Positions 1-8,645 of a stretch of 14,535 bases of DNA are shown piece after piece (the first letter of the stretch is position 1; each line of letters opens with the position of its first letter). The position numbers were made by a program, and so were the translations under genes. Origin of the DNA: Leptolyngbya sp. SIO4C1 (GTDB lineage Bacteria; Cyanobacteriota; Cyanobacteriia; Phormidesmidales; Phormidesmidaceae); the NCBI GenBank assembly GCA_010671975.1, contig JAAHIA010000080.1:1-14535 (forward strand), read 5' to 3'. The notes under the pieces are model-generated. The model saw only the letters and a list, made by a program, of their open reading frames with translations, was not told where the DNA came from and made no database searches.

Positions 1-178
1 GAACGTGAACTCTAGCATCATCTCCAGGGATGCGGCCTCCTTTCCAAGTTGTCGGATCAAACCAGGAGCCACTTTTAACTGCAACATGAGTTGCCTTATC
101 GGTCGGGACTAGGTCGAGCAGGGCCTTATGCTCTGCTGCCTTAGCCGGATTGTCTGGATGCATTTGATGGTTCATCAT
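1..178 (-). CDS. G8-domain protein, N-terminal part only (runs off left edge)
   Basis: Fifty-nine codons of a minus-strand gene lie here; the rest is outside the window. The start is ATG at 178, because an in-frame TAA sits two codons upstream; a second ATG follows immediately. Near residues 36-59 it reads VKSGSWFDPTTWKGGRIPGD, the opening of a G8 domain (tryptophan-rich SGxW...P..W..G..PG.. pattern). G8 domains occur in large extracellular or surface beta-helix proteins, and cyanobacterial G8 proteins are usually long. No signal peptide is visible, so export, if any, would rely on a C-terminal signal not seen here. No clear Shine-Dalgarno sequence precedes the ATG, but a promoter lies about 100 bases upstream. 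Family assignment is by motif; the overall function (carbohydrate binding or processing, adhesion) is unknown. Confidence 0.7.
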   Translation of the reverse strand, partial: MMNHQMHPDNPAKAAEHKALLDLVPTDKATHVAVKSGSWFDPTTWKGGRIPGDDARVHV

Positions 179-604
179 AGGTTATCGCTGATACGGTTTG
201 GCTGGTTTTGCACCCTGAATTTGAGCAAAATCAGCAGGTGAGAGAAAACTCTCGCGCTCAGTCGATAATCTCTTCCAACTATTAAGAAGGGTGAAGCATT
301 TGTCAAGCCAATTTAAGCGTCTTATAAAGTGAACATTGTTCCCCGATGTGCCATTAAGCAAACCTGCACAGTCTCATCAAGGTTTACGATGCCTGCCAAC
401 TAAAATCGCGCGCTATCCATCAATAAACACTGAAATCCCTATTATTTAAGGATTTTAGAGCTTCAAGCAGCTGCGGCGCCGGGCTGAGCAACAAAGTCCT
501 TAGAGAGATCACAAGTTTTATCCGGATTTGATGTCGCACTGAAGAAAGATTAAGACTATCTTGTTGTAGAAAAATTAAAACAAGCAGATATAAGCCTGCG
601 TCAT
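179..604. other. Non-coding region between the ABC ATPase and the G8 gene
   Basis: This AT-richer stretch of 426 bases has no convincing coding frame. It carries the G8-gene promoter at 279-306 and the 3' flank of the ABC ATPase gene. A 5-bp hairpin (GAGAG/CTCTC, 240-253) and a 4-bp stem followed by a T-rich tract on the minus strand (584-599, T-rich at 570-582) are too weak to call. I recognise no RNA gene or repeat. Confidence 0.5.
279..306 (-). promoter_or_regulatory. Candidate sigma-70 promoter for the G8-domain gene
   Basis: On the minus strand a perfect -35 TTGACA (plus-strand 301-306) is followed after 16 bases by TAATAG (279-284), a weaker -10 box. Transcription would start near 272, giving a leader of about 95 bases before the ATG at 178. 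The box match is direct; its use is inferred. Confidence 0.5.
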
Positions 605-2509
605 TCAGCTGGCGATCGCTCGCTCTGCTTGTAAAGTCTGAATGCGCTCTAGCGTTCCTACCGGGATAGCCGAGATCAGCTGTTTGGTATAGTCCTGCTG
701 CGGCCGGTTGTAAATCTCATGAGCAGGCCCAATTTCTTCAAGCTGGCCTTGGTTCATCACCATGATGCGATCGCTCATGAATTTAACCACCCCGAGATCG
801 TGCGAAATGAACAGATAGGTAAGGTTAAATTCTGCCTGTAGCTCTTTGAGCAGGTTCAAAACCTGAGCCTGGACTGATACATCTAAAGCCGAAACTGATT
901 CATCGCAGACAATGAACTTAGGATTGAGCGCTAGGGCTCGCGCAATGCAGATTCGCTGTCGCTGCCCGCCTGAGAACTCGTGTGGAAAGCGATTGATGCA
1001 GCCTGGGTCTAGCCCAACCCGCTCTAGCAGATAAGCGACCCGCTCACGCAGGTTGCGACGGCTGCGAATGACGCCGTGAATCTTAAGCGGTTCAGCAATG
1101 GCCTTGCCCACGCTCATGCGAGGATCGAGTGAGCTAAAGGGGTCTTGAAAAATGATTTGCATTTCGCGGCGCAGCTGACGCAGCTGAGATGCGCTAAGCG
1201 ATTCTAAATTACGTCCTTCAAAAAAGATGTTGCCACTCATCGCCGGCATCAGTTTGAGCAAGGCCCGACCCAACGTCGTTTTGCCGCAGCCAGATTCGCC
1301 GACAAGGCCAAACGTTTCACCGCGATGAATGTCGAAGGACACATTGTCGACTGCCATCACATAGCGCGAAGTTTGCCCAAAAATGCCCTTGACCGGATAG
1401 CCAACTTTGAGATTTTGCACCGTTAGCAGCGGCGCTTCCGCCTGCAGCTGAACCAAACGCGCCTCTAGCTCAGCCGGAGACAGCTCATCTTCTGCAGGTG
1501 GCGCAGCCGCCGAGTCAGCATCTGACCCGAATCGAGCATAGATTTGCACCTCGCCTGCGGCTGGCTCGACTACTTGCATGTAGTCAGAGACGGTCGGCAG
1601 CTTGCGCAGCTGCTGATCGGGCCTAGGGCGGCAGGCCAGCAGCCCTTTAGTGTAGGGATGCTGCGGATTGGAGAAAATATCCCAGATGCTGCCGTACTCA
1701 ACAATTTTGCCGCGATACATCACAGCGACCTGATCGGCAATTTCGGCAATGATTCCCAGGTCATGCGTGATGAACATCATTGACATGTTGCGCTGATCGC
1801 GCAGCTCGCGCAGCAGATCTAAAATGCGCGCCTGTACCGTCACATCGAGCGCAGTGGTCGGCTCATCAGCAATCAGCAAGGCCGGGTTGGAGGCAATCGC
1901 CATCGCGATCATGACCCGCTGAATTTGACCGCCTGAAAGCTGATGCGGATAGCGATTGAGCAGCGCCTTCTGGCGCCGGCTAACTTCTCGCTGAATCTGC
2001 GGCTTACTAGAAAATTCGCCTTCTGCCGCAATCTGAGCAGCTAAATCTGCGTCGCTAGGCAGCAGCTTGACCTCCTGCAGGCGGGCAATGGCCTGTCGCT
2101 CAGCCTCCGTTTTAGAAATGCTCTGATGCTGGCGGATAGCCTCAACCAGCTGAAACCCACAGGTATAGACCGGGTTGAGGGAGCTCATCGGCTCCTGAAA
2201 AATCATCGAAACCTGACCGCCCCGGTACTGCTGCATTTTTCTGCTAGGGCACTGCCTGAGCTCAATCGGCTGAGCGGCGCTGCCCGGATGAAACCAGATT
2301 TCGCCCTCGGTGACTTCACCCGGTGGGCTAGGCACTAGCCCCATCACGGCCAGCGAAGTGACCGACTTACCAGAGCCCGATTCCCCCACAATACCGAGCG
2401 TCTGTCCGCGCTTTACCTGAAATGAAACATCATCAACTGCCTGCAGGATGCCGGCATCCGTCTCGAATTGCACTTTGAGGTTACGGACATCTAGGATGAT
2501 TTCACTCAT
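605..2509 (-). CDS. ABC transporter, fused double ATP-binding protein (Opp/Dpp/GsiA type)
   Basis: A 634-residue cytoplasmic ATPase with two complete nucleotide-binding domains in one chain. Such proteins power uptake of peptides, glutathione or nickel-type ligands with two permeases and a binding protein. Domain 1 has Walker A GESGSGKS (about residues 42-49), signature LSGGQIQR, Walker B LLIADEPTTALD and H-loop THDLG. Domain 2 has GESGCGKTT, FSGGQRQR, the Walker B variant CDESVSALD (usually DEP; the catalytic Glu is kept) and SHDLG. Each domain is followed by the HPYTKGLL / QDYTKQLI segment typical of oligopeptide ATPases. I start at ATG 2509 (MSEIILDV), where family alignment begins; an in-frame GTG at 2533 would add eight residues of low-complexity leader. 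No permease or binding protein lies beside it, so the partners must be encoded elsewhere and the substrate cannot be set. Divergent from the CNNM gene, with only 43 bases between. Confidence 0.92.
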   Translation of the reverse strand: MSEIILDVRNLKVQFETDAGILQAVDDVSFQVKRGQTLGIVGESGSGKSVTSLAVMGLVPSPPGEVTEGEIWFHPGSAAQPIELRQCPSRKMQQYRGGQVSMIFQEPMSSLNPVYTCGFQLVEAIRQHQSISKTEAERQAIARLQEVKLLPSDADLAAQIAAEGEFSSKPQIQREVSRRQKALLNRYPHQLSGGQIQRVMIAMAIASNPALLIADEPTTALDVTVQARILDLLRELRDQRNMSMMFITHDLGIIAEIADQVAVMYRGKIVEYGSIWDIFSNPQHPYTKGLLACRPRPDQQLRKLPTVSDYMQVVEPAAGEVQIYARFGSDADSAAAPPAEDELSPAELEARLVQLQAEAPLLTVQNLKVGYPVKGIFGQTSRYVMAVDNVSFDIHRGETFGLVGESGCGKTTLGRALLKLMPAMSGNIFFEGRNLESLSASQLRQLRREMQIIFQDPFSSLDPRMSVGKAIAEPLKIHGVIRSRRNLRERVAYLLERVGLDPGCINRFPHEFSGGQRQRICIARALALNPKFIVCDESVSALDVSVQAQVLNLLKELQAEFNLTYLFISHDLGVVKFMSDRIMVMNQGQLEEIGPAHEIYNRPQQDYTKQLISAIPVGTLERIQTLQAERAIAS

Positions 2510-2552
2510 GGGGGGTCGAGGAAACGTCGGCACAGAACTACAGTTGAATTAG

Positions 2553-3671
2553 ATGGATCATAGCAATGAGCCATCCTTTGCATCATTTTATTTATCCGGT
2601 GTTTTTCCTCGAATCATGATTGAACTTGCGATCGCGGTGCTGGTAGTGCTGTTCGGCTCAGCCCTTTGCTCAGGTACGGAGGCCGCGCTGCTTTCGATTC
2701 CGCTGCTCAAGGCGCGTCAGATAGCTCACAATCGCAACCCGGCTGCGATCGCGCTGCTCGCCATTCGTGAGCGAGTCAACCGGCCGATTGCTACAATCGT
2801 CATTCTCAATAACATTTTCAATATTGTGGGCAGCATCGTGATTGGCCGGATTGCCGCTTCGGTTTTTGGCGATGCCATGCTGGGCATATTCTCCGCCGTT
2901 CTGACTTTTTTGATTATTCTGTTCGCTGAGATTGTACCCAAGACCCTAGGCGAGCGCTATGCCGAACGGATTGGCCTGCTGGTAGCGCTGCCGGTGCGAA
3001 CGCTGACGCTAATCTGCACGCCTATCATTCTGATGCTTGAAAGGTTGACCGCGCCGCTGGTCGAAGGCAATCAGCGCCCGATTACAAACGAGGCCGAAAT
3101 TAAGCTACTGGCCATGCTGGGCTACCAAGAGGGGCTGATCGAAGACGACGAGGCCGAAATGATTCAAAAGGTATTTCGCCTCAACGATATGTCGGCAGCT
3201 GACATCATGACGCCGCGCGTAGCGATTACGTTTCTCTACGGCGAAGATATTTTAGCCGACGTGCAAAAAGAGGTGATTAATTCGCAGCACACGCGCATCA
3301 TCATTATTGGTGAAGATTTAGACCACGTGCTAGGGGTTGCGCTTAAGGCGGAGCTGCTAGCGGGTCTAGTGCAGGGCAACGGCCAGGCTCAGGTGCAGAC
3401 CTTCATGCGACAGGCGCGCTACGTACCTGAGACCGAACGGGCCGATCGGCTGCTGAAAACGTTCCAGACCGCGCGCGAGCACTTGATGATTGTGGTGGAT
3501 GAATACGGCGGGGTCTCTGGCGTAGTGACGCTGGAAGACGTGCTAGAAGTGCTTACCGGCGAAATTGTTGACGAGACTGATCGGAATGTGGATCTGCAGG
3601 CGCTGGCCCGTCAGCGGCGGCGGCGACTGCTGCAGGCAAGGGGATTTCGGAAAGATTTGGGGGGACCTTAG
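2553..3671 (+). CDS. CNNM/CorC-family membrane protein with CBS pair (HlyC/CorC-like)
   Basis: A 372-residue protein. Residues about 22-170 form a CNNM (DUF21) membrane domain with four hydrophobic segments and the family phrases SGTEAALLS (40-48), ILNNIFNI and FAEIVPKTLGERYA (124-137). Residues about 215-340 form a CBS pair, starting at IMTPR (218-222) and ending with VVDEYGGVSGVVTLEDVLE. Members are linked to Mg2+ or Co2+ transport or efflux at the plasma membrane, with the CBS pair sensing nucleotide. The chain ends about 30 residues after the CBS pair in an arginine-rich tail, so the CorC_HlyC C-terminal domain of longer relatives is absent. Shorter family members without it exist, so this need not be a truncation. 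ATG 2616 (MIELAIAV) is a plausible alternative start, since the first 21 residues look non-conserved. Neither start has a clear Shine-Dalgarno sequence. Confidence 0.87.
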   Translation: MDHSNEPSFASFYLSGVFPRIMIELAIAVLVVLFGSALCSGTEAALLSIPLLKARQIAHNRNPAAIALLAIRERVNRPIATIVILNNIFNIVGSIVIGRIAASVFGDAMLGIFSAVLTFLIILFAEIVPKTLGERYAERIGLLVALPVRTLTLICTPIILMLERLTAPLVEGNQRPITNEAEIKLLAMLGYQEGLIEDDEAEMIQKVFRLNDMSAADIMTPRVAITFLYGEDILADVQKEVINSQHTRIIIIGEDLDHVLGVALKAELLAGLVQGNGQAQVQTFMRQARYVPETERADRLLKTFQTAREHLMIVVDEYGGVSGVVTLEDVLEVLTGEIVDETDRNVDLQALARQRRRRLLQARGFRKDLGGP

Positions 3672-3685
3672 GAAGAGGGGAGAAA

Positions 3686-5218
3686 TTAATCACCAGGTCG
3701 AATCAGCGTGAGCTCTGAGGCGCTGCCTAAAGCGGCGTGTGGTGGCAGATTGGGATTGGGCTGCTCAATCAGAAAATAGATATCGGGCTGCCAGAGCTGG
3801 GGCAGCTGAGCCGGTTGAATAGCCATGATGCGCCGGCCGCTGTAGAAGTTGAGGCTAGGGCGTTCGTAGGGAAAGGTGGTGTAGATCTCGGCATCGCTCG
3901 GAACGCGCGATCGCACCAAAGCAGCTACTGGCTTCACTGGGTAAGCCTCGTTTAGCTCCCATAGCCATAGGTCAGACGACATGAGCAGCAGCAGCGTCAG
4001 GTAGAGCCCGGCGGTCAGGCTAATGGCAAACCTGCGCTTTTGCCGCAGGGCAGAGAAGGCAGTCAGGCCCAGCGTTAGACCAAGGGTGAGCGCGATCGCA
4101 ACTAGCCTTGGTTTGCCCTCGCTCCAGCCTAGATAGCTGCCGCCCATCAGTGCGGCACCGCCGATCAGTCCTAGCAGACCAGCCAGCCAGCTGGGGATGC
4201 GATCACCGCGCCAGTAGCGATCGATCTGAGCGCCGGCAGCCAGCGCTATGAAGGGATAGAGCGGCAGCACATACCAGGGAAGCTTAGTGCCCATGATCGA
4301 AATGCTGCCGAGATAGATCACGGTGCCCATTAGAACGAGCTGCCCCCAGGGCTGACGGCGATAGCGCCAGGCCAGCCACAGCCCGCCCGGCCAAAAGGCC
4401 AGCCAGGGCCAGCCGTATTTCAGCAGTTCGACGAGGTAGTAGCCGGGCGGTCCCTGATTGTTCTCAACGGTGCTCCATACCCGATCAAACGACTGCGATA
4501 AAAAATGCGCCTGCCAGAACTGGCTGCCGTATCGCTGCAGCTGAGCGCCGTACCAGGCAAAGGCAGGCAAAGTGCCCAGCAGTAGGCCCCGCCAGGCAGC
4601 GGGGCTAAGCAGCAGCGACCCCTGGCGATTGGCGATTAAAAACAGGCCAACAATACCGCCTAGCAGCAGCGCCAGAATGCCTTTTGTCAAAATCAGACCG
4701 CCGAGCGCTAGGCCGGCACCCAGCGCCCAGCGCCGCTCACGACGCGCTTTTAGCACGCACCACAGCAGCAGCAAAAATAGCGTAATCGCGACCCCGTCGC
4801 GCATAGCTAGCCGACCGTGGCGGGCCACCGGCAGCAGCGTCAGATAGACGCCAGCCGACCAGTGCGCGGTTGAGCGACGGTCAAACAGGTCGCGACCCAC
4901 CGCATAGAGTAAGGGAACCGCGATCGCGCTTACGGCTGCCGGCAGCAGTCGCGCCGTCCATTCGCTGACGCCGCCTAGGCTAAACGCAGTTGCCATCAGC
5001 CACTCTACCAGCGGCGGCTTATTCCAATAGGGCTCGCCGTACAGGGTGGGGTAGAGCCAGCTGCCACCGTGCAGCATTGCCCTGGCTACGCCAGCGATCG
5101 TGCCCTCATCCCAGTCGCGCAGCGCCACCTGCCCCAGCTGCCAAAGGTGCAGCAGCAGCGCCGCAGCCGCTAGCAGCCCAACCTCAGCCCAACTGCGGTT
5201 TAGAAATTTGTAGCTCAC
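3686..5218 (-). CDS. GT-C membrane glycosyltransferase (GT39/ArnT-like)
   Basis: A 510-residue polytopic membrane protein with about ten or more hydrophobic segments. After the first segment comes RDWDEGTIAGVARAML (34-49), with the paired acidic residues D37/E38 of GT-C enzymes in the first extracytoplasmic loop, then GEPYWNKPPLVEWL (61-74), a hallmark of GT39/ArnT-like transferases. A second loop has RLAMRDG (D141). Such enzymes take a sugar from a polyprenyl-phosphate donor and attach it to lipid, glycan or protein on the outer side of the membrane; acceptor and donor are unknown here. The start is GTG at 5218 with AAGAAG a few bases upstream and an in-frame TAA five codons before, so no longer form is possible. 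It converges on the CNNM gene (14 bases) and diverges from a second glycosyltransferase. Confidence 0.87.
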   Translation of the reverse strand: MSYKFLNRSWAEVGLLAAAALLLHLWQLGQVALRDWDEGTIAGVARAMLHGGSWLYPTLYGEPYWNKPPLVEWLMATAFSLGGVSEWTARLLPAAVSAIAVPLLYAVGRDLFDRRSTAHWSAGVYLTLLPVARHGRLAMRDGVAITLFLLLLWCVLKARRERRWALGAGLALGGLILTKGILALLLGGIVGLFLIANRQGSLLLSPAAWRGLLLGTLPAFAWYGAQLQRYGSQFWQAHFLSQSFDRVWSTVENNQGPPGYYLVELLKYGWPWLAFWPGGLWLAWRYRRQPWGQLVLMGTVIYLGSISIMGTKLPWYVLPLYPFIALAAGAQIDRYWRGDRIPSWLAGLLGLIGGAALMGGSYLGWSEGKPRLVAIALTLGLTLGLTAFSALRQKRRFAISLTAGLYLTLLLLMSSDLWLWELNEAYPVKPVAALVRSRVPSDAEIYTTFPYERPSLNFYSGRRIMAIQPAQLPQLWQPDIYFLIEQPNPNLPPHAALGSASELTLIRPGD

Positions 5219-5252
5219 CCAGCTTCTTTAGGTTGAACGATGTGGAACACAC

Positions 5253-5278
5253 AATGTTGAATACTAATGTTGAATACT
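5253..5278. repeat. Perfect 13-bp tandem duplication in divergent glycosyltransferase promoter region
   Basis: AATGTTGAATACT occurs twice back to back (5253-5265 and 5266-5278) with no mismatch, in the gap between the two divergent glycosyltransferase genes. The core GTTGAA also appears at 5232 and 5349, giving four copies in the gap. It could be a paired binding site or a recent slippage duplication; I see no matching -35/-10 pair. Confidence 0.75.
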
Positions 5279-5390
5279 TTAGCGCCCATCATAGCCGGCC
5301 CTTAGATCAGGAAAAAGAAGGGGCACTGCTATCGGCTGCCAGGTCTCAGTTGAAGCTATAGTGCTTTTTGTTACGCGCTATCGGTTGTCG

Positions 5391-7043
5391 ATGCAAGCCT
5401 CGCTTCAGAAACTGCTACTGCTTCTTTGGCATCGGCCTCGGCTGCTGCTAATGCTCTGGTCGCTGCCGCTGCTGCTAGCTGGCTTTTTTAACCTTGAGCA
5501 GCAAAGCCTGGTTGCCTACGACGAAGGGCTCTACGCCAGCCGCGCCCGGCTGATGATTGAAACTGGCGACTGGGTGCATCCTTGGACAGCGCTGCATCAT
5601 AAAACGCCTGGCCCCTACTGGCTGCTAGCGCTGTCTATGCAGCTATTGGGTCGGCATGAGGTGGCGGTGCGGCTGCCTAGCGTCTTAGCCAGTTTAGTCT
5701 GCGTGCTGCTGACTTATGAAGTAGGCCGGCGACTGCTCTCTACCTCAGCCGCGCTTTGGGGGGCGCTGTCGCTCAGCGTTGCATTCTTGTGGCTACAGTA
5801 CAGCCGCTTTGCCACCCCCGATATCGTCTTTACCGCAGGCAGCCTAGGCGGTATCTTGTGTCTGCTCCTGGCCGAAACGTCAGGACGGTGGCGATCGCAC
5901 CTGCTGAGATTTCTAGCCGGTCTGTTTCTAGGGCTGGGTTTCCTAATGCGCAGCTTTTTGGGCGCGCTGCCAATGGTCTGCCTGCTGCCGTATCTGGTGT
6001 TGGGGCAGCGTCGCCATCGCCATCTCAGTCACCTCAGTCTATACGCGGGCTTTCTCGTCGGGCTGCTGCCCACGCTGGGCTGGCTCTATCTCACTCAGCA
6101 GCGCTTTGGTAGCGATATTTTTCTTAGCCTGCTAGCGTTTCCCCGTCGCCTGGGGTTAGAGGCGTCTCAAAGCGGCGGTCATCCGCTGTTCTATTTGCTG
6201 AACCTACTGCTGAATGATTTTCCTTGGATATTTTTTGCGATCGCGGGGCTCTACCAGATCTTTTTCTCTCCAGCTTCGCGAGCCCTGAGTCCGGTTGACC
6301 CTGCTTGCGCTGGGCAAAGCAGCCTTTCCCGCTCACATCGCTGGCTGTTGGCCTATCCGCTGTTCTACATTGCAGTTTTGAGTCTGGCAGCTACGCGCAT
6401 GCCGCACTATGCGCTACCGGCCTATCCTTTTTTAGCGCTGCTGGCAGGCGCTGCGATGGCCCAGTTTACCCTCAGCTCAAAACGCTGGCTGCGTACGCTG
6501 CTCAGATTGGTTAATGCGCTAATCTTACTGCTGGGCAGTCTTCTAGCGGTGGTCGGCTTGATAATCTTGACCACGACGCTGCTGCCCATCGATCGTGCAG
6601 TGGCGCTGCCCTATGCGCTGATTGGCCTTTGCTTAGGGCTGGGTTGGCTATTGACCGGCAATTTAGAGCCGCTGCGATCGCAGCGTCAGGCCTGGCTAGC
6701 CGGGCTGCTGCTGAGCAACTGGCTGGCGCTATTGGCTGCCGGCGCAACCTATCAGCTCGGGAACGCCAACCCGGCACTGAAGGCATTTTTGCTGCGCCCC
6801 GATGTGCAAACCGTGCTGAGCACAGAGCCAGTTAACTTCTCGCCAGAGCTAGGCCCGAAGACAGGAACGCTGCTGCGATTCTATACACCGCTTCTGGGGC
6901 AGCGCCTCCCCTCTCTAGCAGGCGATCTTCCAGTCGGCTATTTGTGGCTGCTGGCAGACGATACGGCTCAGATTCCAGCTAACTATCATTCACTCGGTCA
7001 AGTTCAGTCAGTAGAACTGATTCAAATCTTGGAAACGCCTTAA
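5391..7043 (+). CDS. GT-C membrane glycosyltransferase (GT39/ArnT-like)
   Basis: About 550 residues with many leucine-rich membrane segments. The first loop reads VAYDEGLYASRARLM (D44/E45 from this start), followed by GDWVHPWTALHHKTPGPYW, the typical GT39/ArnT-like layout of catalytic acidic pair, then K(T)PP/PGPYW motif. A second acidic loop position is RFATPD (D144). The reaction would be sugar transfer from an undecaprenyl-type carrier on the extracytoplasmic face; acceptor unknown. I prefer ATG 5391, which gives a short cytoplasmic tail before the first membrane helix. A GTG at 5361, adding ten residues, is possible; neither has a strong Shine-Dalgarno sequence. It is followed after 22 bases by a third membrane transferase, so the two are probably co-transcribed. 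Confidence 0.85.
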   Translation: MQASLQKLLLLLWHRPRLLLMLWSLPLLLAGFFNLEQQSLVAYDEGLYASRARLMIETGDWVHPWTALHHKTPGPYWLLALSMQLLGRHEVAVRLPSVLASLVCVLLTYEVGRRLLSTSAALWGALSLSVAFLWLQYSRFATPDIVFTAGSLGGILCLLLAETSGRWRSHLLRFLAGLFLGLGFLMRSFLGALPMVCLLPYLVLGQRRHRHLSHLSLYAGFLVGLLPTLGWLYLTQQRFGSDIFLSLLAFPRRLGLEASQSGGHPLFYLLNLLLNDFPWIFFAIAGLYQIFFSPASRALSPVDPACAGQSSLSRSHRWLLAYPLFYIAVLSLAATRMPHYALPAYPFLALLAGAAMAQFTLSSKRWLRTLLRLVNALILLLGSLLAVVGLIILTTTLLPIDRAVALPYALIGLCLGLGWLLTGNLEPLRSQRQAWLAGLLLSNWLALLAAGATYQLGNANPALKAFLLRPDVQTVLSTEPVNFSPELGPKTGTLLRFYTPLLGQRLPSLAGDLPVGYLWLLADDTAQIPANYHSLGQVQSVELIQILETP

Positions 7044-7065
7044 CCTGCCCTATTCAGTCGCGCTG

Positions 7066-8634
7066 ATGTCTACCCTGTTCAAACCAACTGCCAATCGCTC
7101 GCCGCTGTCTTGGCTTCAGGCCCTGTACACCTCTGCCTGGGGCATGCCAATCCTGTTTGCCTGCTTGGGGCTGCTGGTCAGCCTCAGACGGTCGATGTGG
7201 CGCGATGAGATGAATGTCTGGCTGATTGCTCGCGATAGCCAGTCAATCGGCGAGCTGTTCACCAATATCCATTACGACAGAGGCCATCCGCCCGTATGGC
7301 ACCTGCTGGTGGCTGGAACGGAGCTGCTGTTTAACACGCCGATAGCGATGCAGCTACTGCACTGGCTGATTGCCGTGGGAGCTGTGGCAATCTTTTGGCG
7401 CTATAGCCCCTTTCCGCGCTGGGTTAAAACGCTGTTTATTTTTGGCTATCTGCCGTTCTACGAGTTTCATCTCGTTGCCCGCAACTACGGCATTGGTATG
7501 CTGCTGCTGTTTGCGGTTTGCGCTGTTTTTCCACAGCGCCATCGTACCTATCTGCCCATCGCGATTTTGCTGGTGTTAGCGGCCAATACCAACATGTACG
7601 CAGCGTTGGTAGCGCTACCGCTGACGCTCATGCTTGGCTTGGAGCTGATGCTCAGCCCAAGACAACGACGCGCTTATTTTCAGCCGGCTAAAGCCTACGA
7701 CTGGATATTGAGCGCAGCTATTCTCGTGGCTGGCTATGCGATCGCGATTCACTATATCCTGCCGCCGTCTGATGCAGCCGCCAAAGACGCGCTAGGCAGC
7801 TGGTTTCTGCAGTTTGACCTGCGCCACTTTTTGCGCAGCCTAGGCCGCTGGTTTGGTGCCTATTTTTTAATTATTCCGACTCATAAGCGCTGGCTCGACC
7901 TGATTTTCTGCGACAGCGTTGTCTTGGCCATCATCGGTCTGACCATCCTGAGCCTGCTGCGCAAGCCTTTTCCACTGCTGTTTTACACGGTGGCGAACGG
8001 GCTGCTGCTCGGATTTACCTACTTCAAATTTCTGGGTCGCGGGCTGCGACACTACGGTCACTTTTACCTAATCTGGGTGATCGCCCTGTGGTTGGCCAGC
8101 TACTATCGTCCGCAACGGCGATTTAAGCTTGGCTTCCTCTCAACCTGGAGCGAGATTGCTAAGCCCTGGCAGCGCCGCGCCTTCATTCTGGTGCTGTGCG
8201 TTCAGTTTTTAGGCGGCATCGGCCGATTCACGCTAGAAGGCATACAGCCGCTCTCGGCCAGCCGCGCCGCTGCTAGCTACATTCAGCAGACCCAGCTGCA
8301 GGATGAGCTGATTGTGGCTAGCCGCGATGCCAACATGGCCGCACTTAGCGGCTATTTGAACCGCCAGTTTTACTACCCGCAGACGCAGGCGATGGGCAGC
8401 TATACGCTCTTTTTTAAAGGCAACCGCCGCGAAGTTGAGCAGCCCGAAACCCTTCAGCAAACGCAACAGCTTTTAGAAGCGACTCCGCAGCGCGATCGCA
8501 TTTTGCTCATTCTGCACGACGCTCTAGAGGTGGCCGTTCCGCCCGCGCTATCAATCACGCCTATTGCTGAATTTAAAGAGGCGCAAGAAACGACGGAGCG
8601 CTACTATCTCTACTGGGCTGAGCTAAGCGATTAA
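7066..8634 (+). CDS. Polytopic GT-C-like membrane protein, probable glycosyltransferase
   Basis: A 522-residue membrane protein with about ten hydrophobic segments. The first loop holds SMWRDEMNVWLIAR (43-56; acidic pair D47/E48) and then HYDRGHPPVWHLL (69-81). The DE pair followed by a GHPP-type motif is the GT39-related pattern, but more divergent than in the two preceding transferases. A later loop reads EFHLVARNYGIGM. The C-terminal third (from about residue 380) is mostly soluble, probably an extracytoplasmic domain. The likely role is extracytoplasmic sugar transfer from a polyprenyl carrier, substrate unknown. It lies 22 bases downstream of another transferase on the same strand and ends 11 bases before the convergent PEP-CTERM gene. 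ATG 7066 has no visible Shine-Dalgarno sequence. Confidence 0.75.
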   Translation: MSTLFKPTANRSPLSWLQALYTSAWGMPILFACLGLLVSLRRSMWRDEMNVWLIARDSQSIGELFTNIHYDRGHPPVWHLLVAGTELLFNTPIAMQLLHWLIAVGAVAIFWRYSPFPRWVKTLFIFGYLPFYEFHLVARNYGIGMLLLFAVCAVFPQRHRTYLPIAILLVLAANTNMYAALVALPLTLMLGLELMLSPRQRRAYFQPAKAYDWILSAAILVAGYAIAIHYILPPSDAAAKDALGSWFLQFDLRHFLRSLGRWFGAYFLIIPTHKRWLDLIFCDSVVLAIIGLTILSLLRKPFPLLFYTVANGLLLGFTYFKFLGRGLRHYGHFYLIWVIALWLASYYRPQRRFKLGFLSTWSEIAKPWQRRAFILVLCVQFLGGIGRFTLEGIQPLSASRAAASYIQQTQLQDELIVASRDANMAALSGYLNRQFYYPQTQAMGSYTLFFKGNRREVEQPETLQQTQQLLEATPQRDRILLILHDALEVAVPPALSITPIAEFKEAQETTERYYLYWAELSD

Positions 8635-8645
8635 AAGCTTTAAGT

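Noticed and set aside
240..253. GAGAG/CTCTC hairpin in the G8 leader
   Set aside because: Five base pairs with an A4 loop is common by chance in AT-richer DNA, and there is no supporting context.
570..599. Possible intrinsic terminator after the ABC ATPase gene
   Set aside because: The stem is only four base pairs (GCAG/CTGC) with an eight-base loop, and the T-tract is interrupted.
4990..5361. 123-codon plus-strand frame running across the divergent glycosyltransferase spacer
   Set aside because: Most of it is antisense to the minus-strand transferase N-terminus, the product is low-complexity Ala/Pro/Arg, and it has no Shine-Dalgarno sequence.
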